A stretch of DNA of 64,000 bases from assembly GCF_012843435.1 (NCBI RefSeq), contig NZ_JABAFC010000001.1:124001-188000 (forward strand). The letters are read 5' to 3'. The DNA comes from Psychrobacillus sp. BL-248-WT-3. GTDB lineage: Bacteria > Bacillota > Bacilli > Bacillales_A > Planococcaceae. Every line of letters begins with the position of its first letter. The first letter of the stretch is position 1. A program made the position numbers and the translations under genes. Below the pieces are notes generated by a model. The model saw only the letters and a program-made list of their open reading frames with translations. It did no database searches and was not told the origin of the DNA. Of this stretch, positions 52,331 to 60,630 are shown piece by piece.

Positions 52331-53313
52331 TGGCAATCATGTCTTATATTGATGCAATAACACTTGCAATGAAGGAAGAAATGACCCGCGATGAGCGCGT
52401 TTTCGTTCTTGGGGAAGATGTTGGTCGTAAGGGTGGCGTGTTCAAAGCAACAAACGGACTTTACGATGAATTCGGTGAATATAGAGTGTTAGATACACCA
52501 CTTGCAGAATCAGCTATTGCGGGTGTAGGAATCGGAGCTGCCATGTATGGTCTTCGTCCAATCGCAGAAATGCAATTTGCAGATTTTATCATGCCTGCAG
52601 TTAACCAAATTATCTCGGAGGCATCTCGTATTCGCTACCGCTCTAACAATGACTGGACTTGTCCAATCGTATTTCGTGCTCCTTTTGGTGGGGGTATTCA
52701 TGGTGCTCTCTATCACTCTCAATCTGTAGAGGCTATCTTTGCTAACCAGCCAGGTCTAAAAATAGTTATTCCTTCTACTCCGTATGATGCGAAAGGATTG
52801 TTAAAAGCAGCTATTCGTGATGAGGACCCGGTTATGTTTTTTGAACACAAGCGTGCTTATCGCCTTATTAAAGGAGAAGTTCCGGACGACGATTATACGA
52901 TTGAAATTGGTAAGGCAGACGTAAAGCGTGAAGGGGAAGATATTACGGTTATTACTTATGGATTAGCTGTCCATTTCGCACTTCAAGCTGCAGAACGCTT
53001 AGAAAAAGACGGTATTTCAGCTCATATTTTAGATTTACGTACAATTTACCCGTTAGACAAAGATTCAATTATAGAAGCTGCTTCTAAAACAGGTAAAGTA
53101 TTACTTGTAACGGAGGATAACAAAGAAGGTAGTATTATTAGTGAGGTAGCAGCGATTATTGCAGAAAATTGCTTGTTTGACTTAGATGCTCCGATTATGC
53201 GCCTTGCAGGTCCTGATGTTCCAGCTATGCCATATGCGCCTACCATGGAAAAATTCTTTATGATTAATCCAGACAAAGTCGAAAAAGCAATGCGTGAGCT
53301 GGCGGAATATTAA
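52330..53313 (+). CDS. bkdAB: Branched-chain 2-oxoacid dehydrogenase E1 beta
   Basis: Beta subunit of E1, 327 residues. Transketolase-type fold with VLGEDVGRKGGVFKATNGLY near 27, catalytic Glu in DTPLAESAIAGVGIG near 56, PFGGGIHGALYHSQSVEA near 116 and VTYGLAVHFALQAAERLE near 200. Starts on the TAATG of bkdAA. Confidence 0.96.
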   Translation: MAIMSYIDAITLAMKEEMTRDERVFVLGEDVGRKGGVFKATNGLYDEFGEYRVLDTPLAESAIAGVGIGAAMYGLRPIAEMQFADFIMPAVNQIISEASRIRYRSNNDWTCPIVFRAPFGGGIHGALYHSQSVEAIFANQPGLKIVIPSTPYDAKGLLKAAIRDEDPVMFFEHKRAYRLIKGEVPDDDYTIEIGKADVKREGEDITVITYGLAVHFALQAAERLEKDGISAHILDLRTIYPLDKDSIIEAASKTGKVLLVTEDNKEGSIISEVAAIIAENCLFDLDAPIMRLAGPDVPAMPYAPTMEKFFMINPDKVEKAMRELAEY

Positions 53314-53363
53314 GCTAATGGAAAAACGCCTAAGCAAATTTGATCTATAAAGGAGGAACCCAT

Positions 53364-54680
53364 ATGGCACTAGAACAAATTAAAATGCCTCAGCTTGGGG
53401 AAAGTGTAACCGAGGGGACAATCGAAAAATGGTTAGTAAAACCAGGCGATCATGTCAATAAGTATGACGCACTTGCTGAGGTTAATACAGATAAAGTTAC
53501 TGCAGAAGTACCTTCTTCCTTCACGGGAGTTATTAAAGAACTAATTGCCAATGAAGGAGATACACTTGCAGTAGGAGAAATCGTTTGTACGATTGAAACA
53601 GAAGGAGGCTCTTCTGAAGAAATCGTAGAGGTAAAGGAAGCTGCGCCTGAAGAACCAGCTGCTGAAACGGTTAAACCTGCTGAGGTGAATAAGCATGCAC
53701 AGTCAGCGCCAGCAGACCGTGCAAAAGGAGCAAAAGCTCGTTACTCACCTGCAGTTCTTAAACTTTCACAGGAGCATGATATCGACCTTTCTTTAGTCAC
53801 AGGTACTGGTAATGAAGGTAGAATTACTCGTAAAGATTTACTTAAAATAATAGAAAGTGGAGACATTCCACAAGCAGCTCCAGCTAGCGAGGCTAAGGTG
53901 GAGGAAAAAGCGGCTATAGCTTCTGCTCCTACTAACACTCAAACAAAGCCAGCTGCTATTAATGTCCCAGTCGGAGCAGGTGACATCGAAATTCCAGTAA
54001 CTGGTGTCCGTAAAGCAATTGCTGCAAATATGCTTCGTAGTAAGCATGAGGCACCTCACGCTTGGACGATGATTGAAGTAGATGTGACGAACCTAGTACA
54101 ATACCGTGATTCGATTAAAAATGAATTTAAACAAAAAGAAGGCTTTAATGTTACTTATTTTGCATTCTTTGTGAAAGCAGTTGCACAAGCATTAAAAGAA
54201 TTTCCAATGATGAATTCTATGTGGGCTGGCGACAAAATTATCCAAAAGAAAGACATCAATATTTCAATTGCAGTTGCAACAGATGATGCCTTATTTGTTC
54301 CGGTAATTAAGCATGCAGACGAAAAGACGATTAAAGGCATTGCTCGAGAAGTAATGGAGCTAGCTGGAAAAGTCCGCTCTGGTAAGCTAAAATCTGATGA
54401 AATGCAAGGTGGTACCTTCACTGTAAACAATACAGGTTCATTTGGCTCTGTTCAGTCGATGGGGATCATTAACTATCCACAAGCAGCAATTCTTCAGGTA
54501 GAGTCTATTGTAAAACGACCAGTAATTATGGAGGGCGGCATGATTGCAGCTAGAGATATGGTGAATCTATGCTTATCTCTTGATCATCGTGTATTAGATG
54601 GCCTAGTTTGTGGTCGTTTCTTGGCTCGTGTAAAAGAAATATTAGAAAACATTTCGAAAGAAAATACTTCAGTATACTAA
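53364..54680 (+). CDS. bkdB: Branched-chain 2-oxoacid dehydrogenase E2 (lipoyl acyltransferase)
   Basis: E2 of 438 residues. Lipoyl domain (1-78) with EVNTDKVTAEVPS, Lys near 43 to be lipoylated; Ala/Pro/Glu linker; E3/E1-binding domain (about 118-155) with ARYSPAVLKLSQEHDIDLS; acyltransferase domain from about 205 with catalytic His in SLDHRVLDGLVCGRF near 405. Start ATG at 53364, 8 nt behind AAAGGAGG. Its lipoyl group depends on the LipM route encoded at 18825. Confidence 0.96.
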   Translation: MALEQIKMPQLGESVTEGTIEKWLVKPGDHVNKYDALAEVNTDKVTAEVPSSFTGVIKELIANEGDTLAVGEIVCTIETEGGSSEEIVEVKEAAPEEPAAETVKPAEVNKHAQSAPADRAKGAKARYSPAVLKLSQEHDIDLSLVTGTGNEGRITRKDLLKIIESGDIPQAAPASEAKVEEKAAIASAPTNTQTKPAAINVPVGAGDIEIPVTGVRKAIAANMLRSKHEAPHAWTMIEVDVTNLVQYRDSIKNEFKQKEGFNVTYFAFFVKAVAQALKEFPMMNSMWAGDKIIQKKDINISIAVATDDALFVPVIKHADEKTIKGIAREVMELAGKVRSGKLKSDEMQGGTFTVNNTGSFGSVQSMGIINYPQAAILQVESIVKRPVIMEGGMIAARDMVNLCLSLDHRVLDGLVCGRFLARVKEILENISKENTSVY

Positions 54681-54751
54681 AATACACCTAGAGCTAGCAA
54701 TAGGTGTCCAAAAATTAGATATAAATTGAGGGATGGTCTCGAGTGAGTGTT

Positions 54752-54847
54752 GACCGACCGATTTTTCGGGGTGACCGACCGATTATTCAGGGTGACCGAC
54801 CGATTATCGGCTTGAACCAACCGATTATGTGTAAAAACCGACCGATT
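54752..54847. repeat. Array of five cores with exact 21-bp period in the bkdB 3' region
   Basis: The core GACCGACCGATT begins at 54752, 54773, 54794, 54815 (AACCAACCGATT) and 54836 (AACCGACCGATT), with a 21-bp period throughout. The first four are mostly followed by AT and a spacer of about 7 nt that differs between units. The array lies after the bkdB stop and just before the terminator, so it would be transcribed with the bkd operon. The frame is open across it (repeated DRPI), because 21 is a multiple of three, but no ribosome site precedes it. Confidence 0.85.
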
Positions 54848-54852
54848 CCAAT

Positions 54853-54880
54853 AAAAAAGTCCGCCAAGGCGGGCTTTTTT
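54853..54880 (+). terminator. Terminator of the bkd operon
   Basis: AAAAAAGtCCGCC / GGCGGgCTTTTTT with a 2-nt centre, immediately after the tandem array. Confidence 0.85.
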
Positions 54881-54934
54881 ATCTGTTTAGGTGACACTTT
54901 CTTACCTGTAGGTGCGTGTCCGCTCTTTAGGTGT

Positions 54935-54965
54935 GGGGAGTCTCTTTTAAAGAGGCTCCCCTTAT
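54935..54965 (+). terminator. Second hairpin downstream of bkd
   Basis: GGGGAG-t-CTCTTT / AAAGAG-g-CTCCCC stem followed by TTATT; terminator-like but with a weak T tract. Confidence 0.5.
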
Positions 54966-55074
54966 TATCTATTTAGGAAATTCCAAGACCCTTTCGTTTA
55001 CTTTTTCTTACTATTTCTATAGCATTTAAATAGAAAGTAGAGAATGTATTGCAAACGAAGGAGCGAATATATAT

Positions 55075-56067
55075 ATGAAATTAAGTGTCTTAGATCAAGC
55101 ACCGATCACTAAAGGAAATAATGCAATAGATGCATTGAAAAAAGCAGAAGAACTAGCAATTTTAGCTGATGAGCTCGGCTATCACCGAATGTGGATGGCG
55201 GAGCATCACGGAACAAGTGCTTTTGCAAGCTCAGCTCCAGAAATTATTGCTGCTCAACTTGCTGCGAAAACGACAAACCTTCGAATTGGAACGGGTGGAG
55301 TAATGATGATGCATTACTCAGCGCTTAAGCTGGCGGAGGTATTTAAAACGTTAAGTGCTTTTTCTCCAGGAAGAATTGACTTTGGAGTAGGACGTGCCCC
55401 GGGCGGGGACAACTATGCGATGTACGCTCTTTCAGAAGGACGTCCGCCTATGGTGAATAATTTATACGAAAAGTTAGGGACAGCACTGGAGCTTTTAAAT
55501 GATGAGGTACCTGAGGACAGTGTCTATAATAGAACTATTGCATCACCATCGAACGTCGTACTTCCTGAAGCATGGCTACTTGGATCTACTGGGAACAGTG
55601 CGATTAAGGCTGGACAAATGGGACTAGGTTATTCATTTGCTCAGTTCTTCCAGGGTGGGATGACTCCAACAATTTTAGATGCTTATCGTTCGAATTTTAA
55701 ACCTTCAGCCTTTATGGAAAAGCCAGAAATCAATGTAACCTATTTAGTAACTGTTGCAGAAACTAAGGAAGAGGCGGAATTTGAGGCGCTACCTCAAGAT
55801 ATTTCTAGACTTTCACTTATGAAAGGACAGATTAGCCAGCTTATGACACCGGAAGAGGCACAAAATTATCCTTTAACCGAAATGGATCGGATGATGATTC
55901 AAGAAAATCGCAAAATCCACTTAGTAGGATCTGCAAAAGAAGTAGCTAACACTCTTCAAGAGGAGCAGGCACATTATGGCTTCGATGAAGTGATGATTTG
56001 TAGTATTCCACACTCTCAACAAAAACGACTAGACGTTTACCGATTGCTAGCAAAAGAATTAATGTAG
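55075..56067 (+). CDS. LLM-class flavin-dependent oxidoreductase
   Basis: Luciferase-like TIM-barrel monooxygenase of 330 residues using FMNH2. Family signs: MKLSVLDQAPI at the start, HRMWMAEHHGTSAFASSAPE near 39-58, IGTGGVMMMHYSALKLAE near 76 and FGVGRAPGGD near 103, and a late IHLVGSAKEVANTL. Closest type is the YwcH/YtmO-like 'MsnO8' group of uncharacterised enzymes. Substrate unknown. Start ATG behind GAAGGAGCG. Transcribed alone, bounded by terminators. Confidence 0.88.
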   Translation: MKLSVLDQAPITKGNNAIDALKKAEELAILADELGYHRMWMAEHHGTSAFASSAPEIIAAQLAAKTTNLRIGTGGVMMMHYSALKLAEVFKTLSAFSPGRIDFGVGRAPGGDNYAMYALSEGRPPMVNNLYEKLGTALELLNDEVPEDSVYNRTIASPSNVVLPEAWLLGSTGNSAIKAGQMGLGYSFAQFFQGGMTPTILDAYRSNFKPSAFMEKPEINVTYLVTVAETKEEAEFEALPQDISRLSLMKGQISQLMTPEEAQNYPLTEMDRMMIQENRKIHLVGSAKEVANTLQEEQAHYGFDEVMICSIPHSQQKRLDVYRLLAKELM

Positions 56068-56079
56068 TGTATTTATTCG

Positions 56080-56107
56080 AGGCTCTGCTATATGCAGGGC
56101 CTTTTTT
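56080..56107 (+). terminator. Terminator after the flavin oxidoreductase gene
   Basis: AGGCtCTGC / GCAGgGCCT stem with 5-nt loop followed by TTTTTT. Confidence 0.85.
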
Positions 56108-56151
56108 AATTTACTCCCTTTTGAATTGCTATATTAAAATGCGCCAATCAA

Positions 56152-56784
56152 TTAAAAGAAAAGAAATAGCTTTCCAGTATATAAGTTCCAGGTTGAATGA
56201 ATAGCCGTGGAGGGTATGACAGACTTAGTTTTTATAGTAATACAAGCTAATAAAATCCCTGCAATAAGTGAAAGGAATAGGTAGGCAGGATGGAAAAGAG
56301 AAAAAAGTATTGAAGTTAAAACTACAGCCCATACAGGCTTCACCACTTTCAATAGAGCAAATAGTAGTACCCCTCTAAAAAGAAGCTCCTCCCAAATTGG
56401 AGCTAAGATGACAGCATCTATTAAGGAAAGTTGGTTGGGACCCTCAAGCCAACCATTTTTATAATTAACGATAAGACTTCGGTCCATTAGAATTTCATAA
56501 TGAACGCTTAACTTTAATATTAGGTAGGGGATCATAATTCCTACTAACATATATAGATATGTCCAAGAACTTTTAAATGGCTTGAAGTTTATTAAAGGTA
56601 CAATTAAATTTCTAACCGAACTAAAACTAATGGATAATAAAATGAAAATAGTAAACCAAATAAATGTACCAAATCCGTTAAAAAGTTGATTATTAAAATA
56701 ACTCACTCCATATCCTGTTAGCATAAGTAAAACGGCATACACAAAATTATTTAATGTATTACTATTTTTGTTAGTTGCAATCAT
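56152..56784 (-). CDS. CPBP-family intramembrane metallopeptidase
   Basis: Polytopic membrane protein of 210 residues with about six helices and the CPBP (CAAX protease/bacteriocin-processing, ABI) motifs: EELLFRG near residues 131-137 (EExxxR), FSLFHP near 164 and AIHSTWN near 195. Such proteins are glutamate-type intramembrane peptidases, some giving bacteriocin self-immunity. Start ATG at 56782-56784 behind AGAGAGGGAG; a longer frame to 56841 lacks a ribosome site. No bacteriocin gene is seen nearby, so the role is open. Confidence 0.85.
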   Translation of the reverse strand: MIATNKNSNTLNNFVYAVLLMLTGYGVSYFNNQLFNGFGTFIWFTIFILLSISFSSVRNLIVPLINFKPFKSSWTYLYMLVGIMIPYLILKLSVHYEILMDRSLIVNYKNGWLEGPNQLSLIDAVILAPIWEELLFRGVLLFALLKVVKPVWAVVLTSILFSLFHPAYLFLSLIAGILLACITIKTKSVIPSTAIHSTWNLYTGKLFLFF

Positions 56785-57012
56785 CTTGATCTCCCTCTCT
56801 GTAATATCGGAACCTACTATAAATTTAACATAAATATCCATTTAAAAACAACATTAATAATAATATTACTGGCAATAATGGCGACTTTTTATTAAGCAAT
56901 TACTTTCTTAAGGATAACTAATATGCAAAGGCTTTTCATGCCTAGGTATAAATTGGCGGTTGTATTAGGAACGTGTGTTCTGTATAATAGTCAAAAAAGA
57001 AAGGTGATGGAG

Positions 57013-57372
57013 ATGACTAATTTCGAGGAGTTTGATTTATCTAAAATACGTGATAGAGGCTCGAAAAAATGGGTGGCTATGATGTTGCCAGAACATGTAA
57101 CAATGCTGAGAGACTATCATGAGGAGATAAAAAAAGTTCCACGCCCAGATCTAAACGAATTCGACTACGAGGCAATTCAGGAACAAATAGAAATTGCTAT
57201 GAAAAGAAATGTAGATATAAAAGTTAAACGTTGGAAGGATGGAGAATTTTTATATCATCGTGGAACGATTCAATGGATTGATTTAAATAGGCGTGTTCTT
57301 GAGTTAGACGATCCCTATCGTTTTTATGAAGTAAAGATTGATGAAATAGTTGATGTCACTATTCTAGAGTAA
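57013..57372 (+). CDS. YolD-like protein
   Basis: Protein of 119 residues matching the YolD-like family, with DRGSKKWVAMMLPEHVTMLRD near 13-33, then a helical part and a beta-rich C-terminus (KVKRWKDGEFLYHRGTIQWID, FYEVKIDEIVDV). YolD proteins usually sit beside Y-family DNA polymerase genes of the UvrX/YqjW type; none is present here. Start is ATG at 57013, about 7 nt behind AAAGGTG; ATG at 57007 is also possible. A longer frame to 56923 is not supported. Confidence 0.8.
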   Translation: MTNFEEFDLSKIRDRGSKKWVAMMLPEHVTMLRDYHEEIKKVPRPDLNEFDYEAIQEQIEIAMKRNVDIKVKRWKDGEFLYHRGTIQWIDLNRRVLELDDPYRFYEVKIDEIVDVTILE

Positions 57373-57411
57373 TTGTAGATAAAAGATGCTGATGTAGGTA
57401 ATCAATAAAAC

Positions 57412-57446
57412 AAAAACGTAAAAAACAGCAACTTTTTTACGTTTTT
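57412..57446. terminator. Bidirectional terminator between yolD-like and LysR genes
   Basis: AAAAACGTAAAAAA / TTTTTTACGTTTTT stem with 7-nt loop; T runs on both strands. Confidence 0.85.
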
Positions 57447-57502
57447 GTTTTGATTTGAAAGTGAAAGTATGAAGAAAGTTCCTGCTCATACATATACTTA
57501 TT

Positions 57503-58384
57503 TTACCCAAAATAATATTTGGAAATTTGGGATATAAACTCTTCTTCGAGCACCCCCTTCTTTTTAACAATTATAAATGTAGAAACTGTAGGCAGTTCAA
57601 ACAAATCAAAATGTGGTTGCATCATCTTTCCCTCGATTAATTCTCGTCTCACAATAGAGTGAGGAAGAAAGGATATACCGAGTCCTTCTTGTATAAAGCG
57701 TTTAGTTATGTGTGCCTGCGTAACCTTCATCGTTCTTAATCCAACTACATGCTTATTCAGCTTTAATAACAGTTCATCCCAAAACACAGGATGATGGTGT
57801 GTAAAAAGATAATTTTTTTGAAGAATATCCTTAATATCTATTGGGGGTCCATTTTCTTCATCAAAACCATCGTAAGGCATTAAAAATAGAATAGGGTCCT
57901 CATAAATAGAAATAGATTCTATATTTTTTTTCTGAGAATCAATTGCTGATATTCCTATATTTACTTCACCTGTATCTACTAAATCCTCAATTAGATTGGA
58001 TTCCTCTACCCGAATATTTATCTCTAAGTCTGGATGACGCTTTAAGAAAGTCTTTAAAAAGTAAGGAAGGATTGTCTCTGCCATAAGCGGAGAAATGGCA
58101 ATAGTCCATTTTCGACGATACCCTTGTGCGAATGCACGTACATTGTTGACGCTATGATCTGTTTGTTGGACAAGTCGCATAGCTTCTGGAAGAAAATATT
58201 TGCCTGCCTCTGAAAGAGAAACACGATTGTTTACTCGATCGAAAAGAGGGGTACCTAAATATTCTTCAAGTAATTTAATATGGACAGTAACACTAGGCTG
58301 AGAAACCATTAATTTCTCAGAGGCTTTTCGAAAGTTTAAGGTTTCTGCTGCTACACAAAATGTTTTTAACCAATGGTATTCCAT
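57503..58384 (-). CDS. citR: LysR-family regulator (CitR-like)
   Basis: LysR-type regulator of 293 residues. N-terminal winged helix-turn-helix: MEYHWLKTFCVAAETLNFRK, then ASEKLMVSQPSVTVHIKLLE (recognition helix near 30-45). The effector domain occupies about 90-290. Divergent from citrate synthase, the arrangement of B. subtilis citR-citA, where CitR represses citA. Start ATG at 58382-58384 follows GGGTG; the upstream GTG at 58396 is possible. The 100-bp spacer is almost pure AT with several short palindromes that could be operator sites. Confidence 0.8.
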   Translation of the reverse strand: MEYHWLKTFCVAAETLNFRKASEKLMVSQPSVTVHIKLLEEYLGTPLFDRVNNRVSLSEAGKYFLPEAMRLVQQTDHSVNNVRAFAQGYRRKWTIAISPLMAETILPYFLKTFLKRHPDLEINIRVEESNLIEDLVDTGEVNIGISAIDSQKKNIESISIYEDPILFLMPYDGFDEENGPPIDIKDILQKNYLFTHHHPVFWDELLLKLNKHVVGLRTMKVTQAHITKRFIQEGLGISFLPHSIVRRELIEGKMMQPHFDLFELPTVSTFIIVKKKGVLEEEFISQISKYYFG

Positions 58385-58459
58385 ATGTACACCCACTCAA
58401 TTAATTTTTTTAATTAATATAATTATATATATTTAATTTTTATTATCAATGTTTTGAAA

Positions 58460-58465
58460 TATAAT
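58460..58465 (+). promoter_or_regulatory. Probable -10 of the citrate synthase gene
   Basis: Perfect TATAAT 22 nt before the start codon, with no good -35 at 17 nt, suggesting regulator control from the AT-rich divergent spacer. Confidence 0.4.
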
Positions 58466-58487
58466 AAAGAAAAAGGAGGCGTTTCGT

Positions 58488-59558
58488 ATGTTTCAAAAGG
58501 GACTAAAGGATGTAGTTGCCGTTCATACAAAAATTGCATCAGTGGACGGGGAGAAGGGTGAGCTTAGATACCGAGGTGTGAAGGTAGATGAGCTTATAAA
58601 TGAAGGGACATTTGAAGATATCGCAAGCTTTTTATGGTCAGGGGAAAGAACTAATACAAGCTTGGCATCATTGAAAGAATATAGAGTGTTACCAAATCAT
58701 ATAATCGCCATTATTGATGCTCTTCCAAGCGATGTTTCTTTAATGGATGCCATGAGAACAGCAATATCTGCCTTTGCACATTCAGAATTTAAGGAAAAAA
58801 CGCTAGAGGAGCAGGCAGTAATTTTAACGGCTGCATTGCCAGTTATTATTGCAAGGCATTACCGAAATCAAAAAGGATTACCGATAGTTGAACCTAAACA
58901 AGAGCTTAACCATACAGCAAACTATTTATGGATGTTAAATGGGGAAGTGCCAACAGATGTGCAAGTTGAAGCACTTGAAACTTATTTAAAGCTGACGATG
59001 GAGCATGGTTTGAATGCATCGACATTTGCTGCTCGAGTAACTATTTCAACCGAGTCAGACTTAACTGCAGCAGTAACATCAGCATTAGGAACAATGAAGG
59101 GACCATTGCATGGAGGTGCGCCTTCTGGAGTAATTTCACTACTCAATGAGTTTAAAAATCCTACAATGATTAGAGATATTGTAAGAGATAAGATTACGAG
59201 CGGTGAAAAAATTATGGGCTTTGGTCACCGCATCTATAAAACTGAAGACCCGCGATCTATTTTACTGAGAGATAAATGTCTAAATCTGCAAGGGAAAGAT
59301 CCTTGGCTAGACATAGCGACTATAGCGGAAAAGGAGATTATTGAGTTACTGGCAGAACATAAGCCGGGGCGTAAATTATACACAAATGTAGAATATTATG
59401 CTGCAGCGATCATGCGTTCAATTGACATGCCAGCGGAACTATTTACACCGACATTTAGTGCAGCAAGAATGGTTGGATGGACAGCACACGCAATTGAGCA
59501 AATTAGAGACAATACTATTTTCCGCCCACAATCCATTTATGTAGGGGAACTAAAATAA
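58488..59558 (+). CDS. citA: Citrate synthase, CitA type
   Basis: Small citrate synthase of 356 residues joining acetyl-CoA and oxaloacetate. His residues of the active site: GPLHGGAPSG near 203-212 and GFGHRIYKTEDPRS near 243. At the position of the third catalytic residue, normally Asp in NVDFY, the sequence is NVEYYAA near 305, a Glu. Divergent LysR gene and the following SDR gene match citR-citA-yhdF of B. subtilis, so this is the secondary citrate synthase rather than CitZ. Start ATG behind AAAGGAGGCG. Confidence 0.9.
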   Translation: MFQKGLKDVVAVHTKIASVDGEKGELRYRGVKVDELINEGTFEDIASFLWSGERTNTSLASLKEYRVLPNHIIAIIDALPSDVSLMDAMRTAISAFAHSEFKEKTLEEQAVILTAALPVIIARHYRNQKGLPIVEPKQELNHTANYLWMLNGEVPTDVQVEALETYLKLTMEHGLNASTFAARVTISTESDLTAAVTSALGTMKGPLHGGAPSGVISLLNEFKNPTMIRDIVRDKITSGEKIMGFGHRIYKTEDPRSILLRDKCLNLQGKDPWLDIATIAEKEIIELLAEHKPGRKLYTNVEYYAAAIMRSIDMPAELFTPTFSAARMVGWTAHAIEQIRDNTIFRPQSIYVGELK

Positions 59559-59570
59559 GTAAGAAACGTG

Positions 59571-59602
59571 GAGGTTCTTGACAGCTGTCAGGAACCTTTT
59601 TT
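59571..59602 (+). terminator. Terminator after citrate synthase
   Basis: AGGTTCtTGACA / TGTCAgGAACCT stem with a GC centre followed by TTTTTT. Confidence 0.9.
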
Positions 59603-59785
59603 ATTTTGTATAAGAATAAATTAGTAAGTTCTTACAGTAAATAGTATAAAATGCATATTAATTTTGACTATTCTGATATAAAATGATAGGAGACATTTTA
59701 TAAGAGGGAGGTTATAAATTTGTGAACCTCTTATTTTATTTATAAGTAACTATCTTTTTGCTTAAGATTCACAAGGGGGATACAG

Positions 59786-60532
59786 ATGAGTAAAAAAATA
59801 GCAATAGTAACAGGAGCAAGTAATCATAGAGACATTGGGACTGCTATCTGTCGAAAATTAGCCTCTAAAGGAATGGATATATTCTTTACCTATTGGAAAG
59901 CGGAAAGTGAATGGATCCAACAATTTCAACAAGAAATAAACAACTTAGGTGTCCGTTGTGTAGGTTTGGATATTGATTTATCTGCAACCGAGGCTTACGC
60001 ACTTGTCCTTGATGCTGTAGAGGAGCAACTAGGAAAGCCTACTATCCTAGTTAACAATGCGGCTCACTCCACAAACGATGGATACTTAAATTTGGACAGC
60101 AAGACGATAGATGATCATTACGCAGTTAACATGAGAACAGTATTTCTGTTAAGTGTTGAATTTGCCAAGCGCTTCAAAAACAGTAAATTAAGAAGCGGAA
60201 GAATTATAAATATGACATCAGGTCAAGAGCTAGGCCCGATGCCCGGCGAGCTTGCCTACGCAGCAACCAAAGCTGCTATAACAGCTTTTACAAAATCATT
60301 ATCGACTGAAGTTGCACCATTAGGAATAACAGTAAATGCTGTTAATCCAGGACCGACTGATTCTACCTGGATGACGGATGAAATAAGAGAACATCTATTA
60401 CCGAAATTTCCAATGGGGCGAATCGGTCAACCAAAAGATGTTGCAGAGAGTGTAGCCTTCCTGGCAAGTGATGAAGCGGCTTGGATTACTGGCCAAATTA
60501 TTCATTCTGAGGGTGGATTTGTACGTGGCTAG
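59786..60532 (+). CDS. Short-chain dehydrogenase/reductase (FabG-like)
   Basis: SDR of 248 residues. Cofactor site TGASNHRDIGTAICRKLA near 9-26 (TGxxxxxxG variant with an NHRD insertion), NNAA near 90, catalytic Ser in NMTSGQELG near 147, Tyr-x3-Lys in LAYAATKAA near 159 and the NPGPTDSTWM loop near 188. The N-terminal motif differs slightly from FabG (TGASRGIG). Substrate unknown. Start ATG behind AAGGGGG. Follows citA, as does yhdF in B. subtilis, though orthology was not tested. Confidence 0.85.
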   Translation: MSKKIAIVTGASNHRDIGTAICRKLASKGMDIFFTYWKAESEWIQQFQQEINNLGVRCVGLDIDLSATEAYALVLDAVEEQLGKPTILVNNAAHSTNDGYLNLDSKTIDDHYAVNMRTVFLLSVEFAKRFKNSKLRSGRIINMTSGQELGPMPGELAYAATKAAITAFTKSLSTEVAPLGITVNAVNPGPTDSTWMTDEIREHLLPKFPMGRIGQPKDVAESVAFLASDEAAWITGQIIHSEGGFVRG

Positions 60533-60630
60533 TCGTCAAGAAGAATCCATTGTATAGCGTTTAATGGATGGCCCGATAAAACTGTGTTAAAGATCTATTT
60601 CATTTTCATCAACTTTACTGGGGGAAATTA

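Noticed and set aside
54743-54976. ORF with DRPI repeats, 77 codons
   Set aside because: It is the tandem DNA array read as protein (21 bp = 7 codons), has no ribosome site and runs through a strong terminator.
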